Part shown: piece by piece, positions 55,101 through 64,000 of the stretch | Numbering within the stretch: the first letter of the stretch is position 1 | How the letters are laid out: every line of letters begins with the position of its first letter | NCBI RefSeq assembly: GCF_028372415.1 | Contig: NC_092872.1 | Span: forward strand, 282,165,206 to 282,229,205 | Reading direction: 5' to 3' | DNA: 64,000 nucleotides | Source of the DNA: Notamacropus eugenii | Lineage: Eukaryota; Chordata; Mammalia; Diprotodontia; Macropodidae | Notes under the pieces: model-generated | What the model saw: the letters and a program-made list of their open reading frames with translations, nothing else | What the model was told of the DNA's origin: nothing | Database searches by the model: none | Made by a program: the position numbers and the translations under genes

Positions 55101-56815
55101 CAAATGAGAGCGTGACTATAAGCAGTCCTCATTACTGCTTGGTATATACCTCTCCCAGTATATTTAAGCAGGTAGGGCAGGGCGGGGCCTTCCCTGCTTT
55201 TCCTGGGTATCCTCAGCTCTTGGCTTAGGGACCCAACAGCTACAGCAGGATTGTCCATAGTGAAGGCCCAGCTAAGCCAGGCAGCCCAGTGGGTGGTGGA
55301 CCCCAAGATTCAGCCACCCACGCCAAGGGGCATGAGTGGCCACCGTAGGGTTGAACCCAGGGTTCCTCTCTGCTCCTCGGGGTAGTCTCTTCTCACACTT
55401 TCTCCTCACCCTCCTCCGCTTGGCTCTCAAAATGCTTTAGAATGTCACCCTTCCCCCCCTCTACATTCCCTCTGATGGCATCCCAGTACTTGGCACCTCA
55501 TCTCCAGCTTCCAGAGTTTCATCCAGCAAGGTTTGATTAAGTGCCAACTGTATGGTAGGCTCTAAAGAGCATGGCTGTCTCCAGGACCATCAGCTCAGGG
55601 GAGGGTCTGGTCACCTTCCATACCTGGCGCAGTTCTCTGCACAAAGCATATGGCTGCACTGGCTATGAATGACTTTTCACAAAAACTTGCCAGCTGCCCA
55701 GCACTCACTTACTCTCACCGGTTTCCTGGTAAGCCTTGTACATGTTGAGGAGAGTCAGGTGGTCACCTTCTGGGTGGGAGAGGTCCATCCTCCACTGCCA
55801 GGCCTCCTCTGCTCCAGGGGGCAGGGGCAGGAAGCAGTTGGGAGCTGCCCAATACAGAATTTAAGAGACTCAGCGCTCTCAAGGGACAGAGTTCCCCACA
55901 ACCACAGCCACCCCAGATCCACCCCCAGGCAGCTAGAGAAAGCCCCTACTGTGTGCAGAACACCTCAGTACCCAGCTCCGTGGAGTTCCCAACTGTGCAT
56001 CACAGCACAGGGCACAGGGAAGGGGCTGTCCACCAAGCCACACAACGTGAATGATCCCAGACTGATGGCTCGTGGCCCCATTTTTCTCTTGGGCCTTCCA
56101 AAGACCTACTCAGTACAGTGATGCTGTGGTGCTAAGACAAACGGGGGGAAATGAAACCTTGAGGGGGAGGAAGGTTGCAGGGGACAGGGTCAGAGGTCAT
56201 CCTGGGCTTCTCGCTCTTGGGCCTGGAGTCACACTTTACTTTTTCCAAAGAAGACCAAAAGGCATCAGTGAGTCGGAAGAAGATTGTCTGCTATCCCTTT
56301 TCTAGGGTTCCTAAGGCTGGCCATAACGAGAGAGGCAAGGAGGCTTGTGCTGTCTCTGTGAGAGGGGGAGGTCACAGCTATTTATGATAAAGCCAAAAAT
56401 GGGAAACAGACTGGGCATTTGTCTCCTTTCTGCTTAATGAAACGGTGAATTTTCCATTTGGAGAATGTTGCTCTTTTTGTGCAGTATTCTTGCACTTTGG
56501 GAATTACTTCTATTACTAGTTTCCAAGTTGACTTTTGACACTTTGCCCTTTGGGACAAAGCTGCCTCGGTTTTGGCATCGTCAGTGCGTAACATGCCACA
56601 CCAACAGGGGCCTGCAGCCGTACCTGTTACCATGGCAGCAATGGTGAGCATTTCATCGACACAGTCAAATTCACAGGATGCTAATATGGCCTTTGACAGC
56701 TTAGGATCCAGAGGAAACTCTGACATGATGATGCCAAATTCAGAGAGGTTCCCGTCATTATCCAGGGCTGCCAGATAGTCGAGATCTTCTAACGCTTGCA
56801 TTAAGCTTTCAGGAG
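48958..56815 (-). CDS. DHX32: DEAH-box helicase-like DHX32, C-terminal exons (5' part outside window)
   Basis: DHX32 is a DEAH/RHA-family putative RNA helicase, nuclear and mitochondrial by report, with altered helicase motifs; its RNA target is not established. Only the last five coding exons lie here: 56624-56815, 55713-55844, 51566-51753, 50618-50799 and 48958-49147. Together they give about 293 residues in consistent phase. In order they carry the winged-helix/HA2 segment ([27 protein letters not shown]), the HA2 motif [31 protein letters not shown] and the OB-fold domain ([36 protein letters not shown]). The end is [20 protein letters not shown] and a variable tail closing in CVIQ (human TLQ). 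The RecA-like helicase domains are upstream, beyond position 64000. The order UROS-BCCIP-DHX32 agrees with other mammals. Confidence 0.96.
49798..49803 (+). terminator. Alternative distal AATAAA for BCCIP
   Basis: Canonical signal 1.3 kb past the BCCIP stop, within the last DHX32 intron. Its use is speculative. Confidence 0.25.
50618..50799 (-). CDS. DHX32: DHX32 exon (OB-fold)
   Basis: 182 nt, phase 0 to 2. It encodes [40 protein letters not shown] and [20 protein letters not shown]. Acceptor ccccctcag, donor [24 protein letters not shown] is typical of the DEAH-family OB domain. Confidence 0.96.
51566..51753 (-). CDS. DHX32: DHX32 exon (HA2/OB linker)
   Basis: 188 nt, phase 1 to 0. It encodes [20 protein letters not shown], then [20 protein letters not shown] and [10 protein letters not shown]. 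Acceptor cccctcag, donor CAA|GTAAGA. Confidence 0.95.
53425..53690 (+). repeat. Long tRNA-headed SINE
   Basis: 'gggcagctagggggtgccacagtg', 'acctgagttcaaatctggactcacatac', 'aatgagctggagaaggaaatggcaaac', 'agtatctctgccaaggaaacccc'. Same subfamily as 56945-57200. Confidence 0.92.
54915..55140 (+). repeat. tRNA-headed SINE
   Basis: 'gcagggcctgcagtcagggggacctgagttcaaatccagcctcagatacttag' and the usual downstream core. Confidence 0.88.
55500..55575 (+). repeat. SINE body fragment
   Basis: 'cagcaaggtttgattaagtgccaactgtatggtaggc'. Confidence 0.5.
55713..55844 (-). CDS. DHX32: DHX32 exon (HA2)
   Basis: 132 nt, phase 1 to 1. It encodes [20 protein letters not shown] then [19 protein letters not shown] and ETGE. 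Acceptor attgggcag. Two donors six bases apart are possible: GAGA|GTAAGT (used here, better consensus) and ACCG|GTGAGA (ending at 55719). Both keep frame. Confidence 0.9.
56624..56815 (-). CDS. DHX32: DHX32 exon (winged-helix/HA2 start)
   Basis: 192 nt, phase 1 to 1. It encodes [40 protein letters not shown] and [20 protein letters not shown] then MVT. Acceptor ttttccag, donor ACAG|GTACGG. Confidence 0.96.
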
Positions 56816-56944
56816 CTGGAAAACAAAAGAGGAGTCCATGTCACACCTGGCCAGTCCTGGCTCTCAGAGAGCCCCACCACCCACCCCCAAGGAAAAATGA
56901 CAGAGAAGAGCTGTGCCACAAATGATAAATAGTCAGAGGATCTG

Positions 56945-57200
56945 AAAGGGCAGCCAGGTACAGTGGGTGGAGCACTGGGCTTGGAGTCAGGAAGATGAGT
57001 CTTTCTGAGTTCAAATATGGCCTCAGACACTAACTAGCTGTGTGGGCCTGGGCAAGTCACTTTGCCCTGTTTGCCTCTGTTTCCTCATCTGTAAAATGAG
57101 CTGGAGAAGGAAATGGCAAACCATTGCAGTATCTCTGCCAAGGAAACCCCAAATAAAGAGTCAGACATGACTGAAATGATTGAACAACAGAGATGAATAG
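56945..57200 (+). repeat. Long tRNA-headed SINE
   Basis: 'gggcagccaggtacagtgggtggagcactgggcttggagtcaggaag', 'tgggcaagtcactttgccctg', 'tgagctggagaaggaaatggcaaacc', 'agtcagacatgactgaaatg'. Confidence 0.93.
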
Positions 57201-57335
57201 GTTCTTAGCAAAGAAGAAATCCAAACAATTAATAGCCATCTGAAAAAATGCTCCAGGTCACTAATAATTACAGAAACATAAATGAAAGCAGCTGAGGCTC
57301 GGTGTCATTGCCATCAGACCAGCACAGTGGCATGT
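57200..57335 (+). repeat. Short L1 ORF2 fragment
   Basis: Resembles the L1 segment at 58905-59030 (gcaaagaagaaatccaaacaattaatagccat...). The following 57480-57760 also resembles L1-like 3' sequence but more weakly. Confidence 0.6.
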
Positions 57336-57859
57336 TGGAGGGGTGGGGGCAAAGCAGGTTCATCACTGCCTTGTGGTACCCTTCTAGGCAGTGGCTTGGA
57401 GCCATGCTCTAAGAGGATCAAGACTGAAGAAGTGGCCCCACAGCAGCTCTCTTGTGAGGGAACGGTCTCCAACAAAGAGCCTTGTAGGAACTCATGCAGA
57501 GTGAAGAACTCAGGAGAGTGTATTCAGCCATCACGGAAAACTCGGATCAGTGCAGTGCCTGGCTAGCTTTAGCCTGACTGACAACACCTATCCCCCGACC
57601 CCAGCACACGGAGCACAACACTACAGGTACTTCTGGATCTGGCCAAGGCAGGAATTTGTTTCCCCCTGTTTACTTGTCACAAAGCTTTTACTTTTCTTTG
57701 TCTTTCACCCCCATGATGGGGATGTGAGAAGGAATGATAACAACTGACTCAGGGAATTCTATAAAAAGGTCCTTGCAGAAAGCCAAGACATGGAGCCTGA
57801 GGACCACAAGGGGCACTAGGTCCTGGGCCTGCACACCAACCCAAAGTGAGCCCTTCCCA

Positions 57860-59705
57860 ATAAGTTCAGGGTCAAACAGGATGCCCCTTATCACCATGAT
57901 GATGCAGTACTGTACTAAAAATGTTAGCTACGGCAGTAAGAGGAGAAAAAGAAAATGAAAGAATAAAAATAGGCAACAAAGAACCAAAATGATCACTCTT
58001 TTCAAATGATCTGATGGTGTACTTAGAGAACCCCAGAGAATCAACTAAAAAACTGGCTGAAAAAATTAACTACTTTAGTAAGGCTGCATGCTATAAAATA
58101 AACCCACACAAATTATTATCATTTCTGTAGACTACCAAAAAATAGTTAGGAAGAGACAGAGAAATTCCATTTAGAACAATTGCAGACAACATAAAATCCC
58201 TGGGAATCTATCTGCCAAGACAAACTCAGGGACACAAATCATAAAACACTTTTCATAAAAATAAAGACATAGCCAAACAACTAGAAAAATACTGATTGCT
58301 CGTGGGGAGGCTGAGATAATATGATATAAATAACAATTCTGCCTAAATTAATTTACTTATTCAGCGCCACACCAATCAAAGTACCAAAGAATTATCTTAT
58401 GAAGCTAGAAAAAAATAAGAAAAAAATTCATCTGGAAGAAAGAAAGGAATCCGTTTAAAACATGCAAAGGAAGGCAGTCGAACAGTTCCAGATTTCAATC
58501 TACATCACAAAAACATCATCATGAAAACAATCTGATACTATCTAAGAAACAGAATGGTGACCAGTGGAATACATGCCTCACAGTAAATGATCACAGCAAT
58601 CTCGTGTTTGACAGACCCAAAGAGCCAAGCAAGAACTCGCCATGTGACAAAAATCGTTGGGAAAGCAGACTGAAAGAAATTAGGCAGAGAACAACATCTT
58701 ACACCATATATCAAGATAAGCTTAAAATGAGTGAATGCTTTAGAGGTGGGGAAGCTGTGGCCTTGAGGCCACATGTGGCTTTCTAGGGAGGAAAACAGGA
58801 AACTAAGAAAAAATTTACAGCAAATTTCTTAAATATATGAGCCAGATTTATAAAAATATGAGCCATACTCCAATTGATAAATGGTCAAAGCATATGACAG
58901 GCAGTTTTCAGAAGAAGAAATCAAAGCTATCAATAGTGATATGAAAAAACACTCAAAAACTACTCAGAGAAATGCAAATTAAAACAACTCTAAGATACCA
59001 ACCATACACCCATCAGATTAGGCAAGCGTAATAGCAAGAGAAAATGCTGGAGAGGATGTAGAAAAATTGGGACACTAATGCACTGCTGGTGGAGTTGTGA
59101 ACTGATCCAATCATTCTGGAGAGCAATTTGGAACTATGCCCCAAGGACTATAAAAATGTGCACACTCTTTGACCCAGCAAGACCACTTCTAAAACTGTAC
59201 CCCAAAGAGATCATAAAAATGGTAAAAGGACCCACATACACAAAAATATTTACAGTAGCTCTTTTTGTGGTGGCCAAGAACTGGAAACTGAAGGGATGCC
59301 CATCAACTGGGGAATGGCTGAACAAGTTGTGGTATATGAATGTAATGGAATACTATTGTGCGATAAGAAATAATTTAACAGGCAGATTTCAGAAAAACCT
59401 GGAAAGATTTATATGAACTGATGCTAAGTGAAATGAGCAGAACCAGGAGAACATTATACACAGTAACAGCCACAGTGTTTAAAGACTGTTTCTGATAGAC
59501 TTAGCCCTTCACAGCAATGCAAAGACCTAAAACATTTCCAAAGGACTCTTGATGCAAAATGCCATCCATCTCCAGAGAAAGAACTGTAGAACTGGAACAC
59601 AGAATGAGACTATTATCTCTTTTGTTATGTTTTGTTTTTTCTCATGGCTTCTCCCATTCGTTTTAATTCTTCTATGTAATATGATTAATGTGAAAATGAG
59701 CCAGC
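57860..59705 (+). mobile_element. L1 ORF2 3' half plus partial 3' UTR
   Basis: ORF2 from the reverse-transcriptase region to the C-terminus ([55 protein letters not shown]). The 3' UTR stops abruptly at 'gttaatgtgaaaatg' without the last ~150 bp or a poly(A). It is therefore truncated at both ends, by deletion or rearrangement after insertion. Several stops. Confidence 0.85.
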
Positions 59706-61479
59706 CGAGCATGGGGAGAGAAGAAACTCAAGACGGCAAGAAAGTGAGGTACCTGTTTTGCCTTCCTTCTGTGAAGGGCAGATTTAACTCCACTCTGTTC
59801 CTCCTTTATTCCTGCGCAATGCTGAAGCATTTGGGAAAGGCACAGGCCAACACTGTTTGGAATGGATGCTTTAAACTCTGAGCTGTGGCTGAGCTACCAC
59901 AGCAGGATGGGTGGGGTTTTCTCCCTGGGCCTGTTAGCACATGAGGCCTCCTCCCCCAGGATGCCTTTTCCTCTGGGAGACAGTGAGAGGGGAATCATGC
60001 TGGGGATCTAGAGGGCCCACAGACACCATAGTTGGTGGGGTCTCAGGAGGTCACCAGCTTCCATGCCAGGAGCAGCCTTGGATGGAGAGGGGGCCACCCT
60101 GGGTGCTCGACAATCTTGGAAATACTGGGACTTCCCTCCTAAGACCAACACCAGGCTGTGGAGGCTGTTTCACTTGAGAAAGGACAAGTTAACAAAGGTA
60201 GGTTATAGTGTGAAAGGCACCATGACAGGGAGGGAGAAAAAAAGACACATTTCTCACCTCGTATGCTCACGTTTTATGCCTTCTTCCAAAGCCAGACTAT
60301 AAAATCCCCTCTTTAATCCTAGCAGAGATTCACTAAAGAGCTCAGGCGACACTTCTCTTTAAATGAAAACCAGTGGCCATGGAGTCAGCACAGCCACCCT
60401 GAGGGGGCAGGCTTGAGGCTCCTGGGGAAGCCTGTGAGAGGGCAGCTTGGGACACCAAGAGGTCTCTGCCTCCACCAGGCCGCTGTCCCTGCCTTTCTCC
60501 CATTTGAGCCACAAAGCTCCACTTCCAAGTTGTCTCCCTATCAGCTCTTTCCTTCCACAGCATCAACTTTTGTCTGGGAAAGGACAGCAATGAAGAGTCC
60601 AGCTCAAGTCCAGCACAGACTGGGCTTGGCCATATGACCTCCCTCCAGGTCTTCACATGTGTTATGGGAGAAACAAACAGCTCCTTTGTGAGTGCTGCTG
60701 CTACTGAATAAATTTCTCACAAAGCAGGAATTACAGAGGCTAGGCTTTATTATGCTTAAGCACAGGTGTGGGAGGTAGAAAACAACCCTGAGCCAAGACC
60801 AGAGTCTCTGACAAGACTTTATAGAGAACACTGTGTCAGAGACAGAGAAGGGATTTTTTTTTAAACACATCACAATCTTGCTGGCTTCTTCGGCCATACA
60901 GGTCACAAAGGCCTGGTCAACAGTTTCATTATCTCAAGTTTCCTTCAATTAAGGCTGAGCAAATGAAGTCAGAACAAATTAGTAAACAGATACAAACAAG
61001 AGTGTCTGCAAAACTGTGTATTTACAGAACTACAGATCTTCACCTTAAAGAAGCCACAATGTGCTGAGGGAAGGGCTTGCATGCCACAGAGACACCCAAA
61101 GGCTCAGCATGTGGGAAGTTCTTCCACAAACAAAAGCTTTTGGGAGGTTTTAAGGATCTTATTTCAGGAATGTCAAAAGTCTGACTTTAATATTGTTTCA
61201 TGATTCAGATTTTTCTCCCCTCAAAGGCCAGGTGAGGTTAATATTAACAGAAAACAGGCTTCATTAACCAGAATGTGCCAGGAGGAACGATGTAATACAA
61301 TGAAAGAATAAAAGGAAAATGAACAGGTCTCATCACCGAAGGAGCCACCGGGGACTACAAGAGTGCCTGTCCCAGGCTCCATAACACAGTGAATGCGTCC
61401 AGTCCAGGGGCACTAAGGGGTTGTATAAGCCAGGTTCTTAGGCTCTTTCCTAGATTTGTATGTTGAAAATACACAGAGG

Positions 61480-61890
61480 GTCCCACACCTGAGAGCTGGA
61501 GGGAACTTAGAGGCCACCTAGTGCATTTCACAGAGGGGGAAACTGAGGCAGTGTAGGGCAATGACACTACCAGTTCGGTATAGCTCTCTCACTGTGGACT
61601 TGCTCAAGTGTTGAGCATGCCACTGCTCCACTCCATAAAGCCCAGTGCCTGTTACCATCAGATCAAATACCAACTCAAGTGCCTGGCATTTCGTGCCCTT
61701 TACAACCAGTCCATTTTTTCAGCCTCAGTGACTGTTCCCTTCATACTCTTTGGCCCTGCCTGACTGTCCTTCCTGCTACTTGTGATTTCAATGCCTCTGC
61801 ATAGGCTCCTTCCAAGACCTCATCTTTATCCTGTGTGAATGTGTGTCTGTGGTCTAAGAGAAGGTAAATTCTCTGAGGGCAGCAGCTATT
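61480..61890 (+). repeat. MIR-type then L2-like repeat
   Basis: 61480-61570: 'cctgagagctggagggaacttagaggcc...gaaactgaggca'. 61600-61890: ends 'taaattctctgagggcagcagctatttcc', an L2-type pattern. Confidence 0.55.
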
Positions 61891-63195
61891 TCCTCTGTCT
61901 GTGTCATCACACCAGCCCAGGGTGTAACTGACTGTGAACAAAGACGGATCAGTTGTTCTGGGACTCCTACGTGCAAGGTGATACCAAATGGCTTTTCCAG
62001 TCTTCTTCTAGCTTCTTCTTCAGCCCCTTCAATGATGGCATGAAATAGGACGGAAAGTTTAGGGCTCTAACTTCCTGTCACTTAAGTGTCCATCCTCCAT
62101 GGGGCTGCTGGCAACGAATCACACAACTTCTGGCCTGTGGACATGAGGCTCAATGAACACAGCGCCAGGTGTAAGCGGCTGGCTACTTCCCTGCTCTGTT
62201 ATTTATTAGCACACCTTGTATAACTTTGGATGTATTCTGCATGCTCAAAAGCTTTATCAGGGCTATCTGGTGGCTTCTAAATGAAGAGATAGAGTCCTCT
62301 AGTAGCCCCACAAATTACATTTTTCATTCTGTTAGAGAGGACTCTAAAAGACCCTGATGATCAGATAAAAACAAAGATGTCCCTATCTGGGATTTGTATG
62401 AATTCAATTAATGGCCTTTGGCCCAGTTACGTCAAATCCATTTTCCTATGGTTCACAAATCCTGAAAAGGGTAACAAGTCTGCTGCATTTGCTTATTTCA
62501 ATTATAACTTGAATTAAATGCAGCAGCTGCAAGCATGACCTGTTTTTTGGTTGTAAAATGATGAGTTAGAATTAATCCACAGCATTTTCTTCGGCACAGT
62601 ACAAATGGCTATGTGAGCACAACCCATAGACAAAGCCCCACAGAACTATTCCTCTAATAATCCTGTTCCGCTGGTTATCTGCTGCAATCACATGGTTGTC
62701 ATGGTCGTCAAAACTGGCTGGAGTGAAGCACAAGAACGGATTTTACAAGGAAAATGAGACTGACCATGCCTCGGCATGGCTAATGGCTTCCTGCAGGCAG
62801 CCAGCCTTGACTTGTGTCCTCAAACCTCCCAAAGGTGGCTAAGGAGGCCCCTGCCTCTGGGTCATGGAAAGCATTCTTATGGATCTCTGCAGTCAAGAGG
62901 TGAGTCCTCCTTCTTGGAAGAGGAATGTCTCATCTGTGCAGCACACGTGGCTGAAAAGCCTTTTTAAAAATCAGACGGATTTCTTTGGGAGGATGGAAAT
63001 CTTATCTAACGTGCCCAGGAGTCTGGGCTGACCCAGTGGGCCAGTGAGATGACAAAAAGACAAGCATTCTGAGGCTCTATCAGCTCTAAGTGTTTTTCAA
63101 AAAGTCAGGCAGCAAAGACTATTTATATTATTTCCTTCAGGACTTTGGTCATGGTCTAATTTTCAACAGGGGCAGTGGGAATACAAAGGAAGGTG

Positions 63196-63267
63196 AAAGA
63201 GAGAGAGAAAAAGGAAAGAGACAAAGATAGAGAGAGGAGAGAGAGGGAAGAGAGAAACAGAGAGGGC
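63196..63267 (+). repeat. Polypurine (GA-rich) tract
   Basis: About 70 bp of nearly pure purine, mostly GAGA/GAAA runs. Capable of triplex (H-DNA) formation by composition. Confidence 0.85.
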
Positions 63268-63464
63268 AGTTGTGTAAATCTAGTGTGACAGCAGGACGGA
63301 GTCTGACAGAAGCCCGATGGGGGGTAATCAATAGCGCTGAACATTGCTACTGAGCAGCCAAGGAGGATGCTCCCTGAGCAGTGTCACAGTGACAGCTTAA
63401 GTCCAGCACCCACAACACAATACGTTCTCCCTCAACTTCACTGCCCAAGAGCTCAGAGGATGGG

Positions 63465-63640
63465 CCAGAAGTCAGAAGACCTAGTGCAAGCTCTGACCCC
63501 ACCACTTATGAGCTGTGTGACACTTAGAATCTAAGCCTCCACTTGTCTCCTCCGTAAAACAGGGATATGTGCTCTGTGATGAAGACCAAATGACCACTTT
63601 ATGAGTACTTTGTGAACTGCTAAGTGCTGTCTGCTTGGAT
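63465..63640 (+). repeat. MIR/tRNA-type SINE, diverged
   Basis: 'cagaagacctagtgcaagctctgaccccaccacttatgagctgtgtgac' then 'cctccgtaaaacaggg' and 'gaactgctaagtgctgtct'. Confidence 0.6.
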
Positions 63641-64000
63641 GGTGAAAATGATGGATGATGATTCTAGACACTGACACCTGGTCCAGGCTGATGCATCCAC
63701 ATAACCTCCCAAAACCCAGATAAGACCCTTCATCTCTGTTCTATTCTCAACGTTTAGATGACAAAGGAGCCCCTGAGATGCCCTCATGGTCCAAGAGGCC
63801 TCCACAGTCCTAGAGGTCAGGAGGTGTCCCCATTCTCACCTTTATCTTTCCATCACATTCCTGAGTCTTCCTCTCCTCTTGGGCTGAAACCCAGGGTTCC
63901 TGGGCAAAACCAGAACATCTATCACTCTGCTCGTGCTGCTTGATCCCGTTCAGCAAACAGAGCCTGGAGCCAGGCCAGGGCCCCACCTGAGGAGGGTACT

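Larger units (their letters stand above)
51754..55712. other. DHX32 intron, ~4 kb
   Basis: Unique sequence with SINEs at 53425-53690, 54915-55140 and 55500-55575. There is a C/T-rich stretch near 54060-54160. No exon seen. Confidence 0.55.
56816..64000. other. DHX32 intron (runs off window)
   Basis: The next upstream DHX32 exon should encode the segment before PAPESLM; I searched for it and did not find it. The intron holds a SINE and L1 pieces at 56945-59705, then mostly unique sequence with MIR/SINE remnants and an AT-rich repeat-free block at 62180-62760. Confidence 0.6.

Noticed and set aside
55669-56121. 150-codon plus-strand frame over a DHX32 exon
   Set aside because: It is the antisense shadow of the DHX32 HA2 exon plus SINE-like sequence.
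53425-57200. tRNA-like A/B-box segments at SINE heads
   Set aside because: They are promoter parts of tRNA-derived SINEs, not folded tRNA genes; no full cloverleaf seen.
60604-60906. Minus-strand frame beginning MTCMAEEASKIV as a possible upstream DHX32 exon
   Set aside because: Does not match the DHX32 segment expected before PAPESLM and lacks fitting splice sites.

Overview
The window is mammalian nuclear DNA: genes with many introns, GT-AG splice sites, one CpG island and heavy retrotransposon load. The repeats point to a marsupial. They include L1 copies with the marsupial-type 3' tail, tRNA-headed CORE-type SINEs ('aagcatttattaagcacctactatgtgcc...' and 'gggcagctaggtggcgcagtgg...' classes), and an RTE-clade LINE. 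The species cannot be fixed from this alone.

Three genes lie in the conserved mammalian order UROS (minus) - BCCIP (plus) - DHX32 (minus). Bases 1-31835 hold UROS exons 10 to 2, which give a complete 271-codon uroporphyrinogen-III synthase. A candidate 5' non-coding exon lies at about 35.8 kb. Intron 6 of UROS (about 19.9 kb) carries a near-complete L1 that has been interrupted by a second L1 and by a SINE. Bases 36.3-37.2 kb are the CpG island, a probable shared promoter for UROS and BCCIP, with two NRF1-type palindromes and an ETS site. BCCIP (36969-48494) is complete in seven coding exons (308 aa, beta-type C-terminus). Its first intron holds a 2.7 kb RTE element in reverse orientation. 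BCCIP and DHX32 converge tail to tail at about 48.7 kb. The last five coding exons of DHX32 (48958-56815) encode its C-terminal ~293 residues. Bases 56816-64000 are DHX32 intron; I found no further exon there.

Functionally these are unrelated housekeeping genes. UROS makes uroporphyrinogen III in haem synthesis. BCCIP is a BRCA2/p21-binding protein also tied to ribosome assembly. DHX32 is a DEAH-helicase-like protein. Their link is layout: head-to-head promoter sharing and tail-to-tail 3' ends.

I see no new biological system. The most interesting items are: an RTE insertion flanked by ~160-170 bp direct copies whose CpG content has diverged; a possible UROS upstream ORF whose stop would overlap the UROS start (ATGA); a GATA/NF-E2-like cluster at the expected site of the erythroid UROS promoter; the paired NRF1 palindromes; and several repeat-free AT-rich intronic blocks that look like conserved non-coding elements. 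Gene calls rest on remembered human protein sequences, splice sites and reading phase. Repeat boundaries are approximate.
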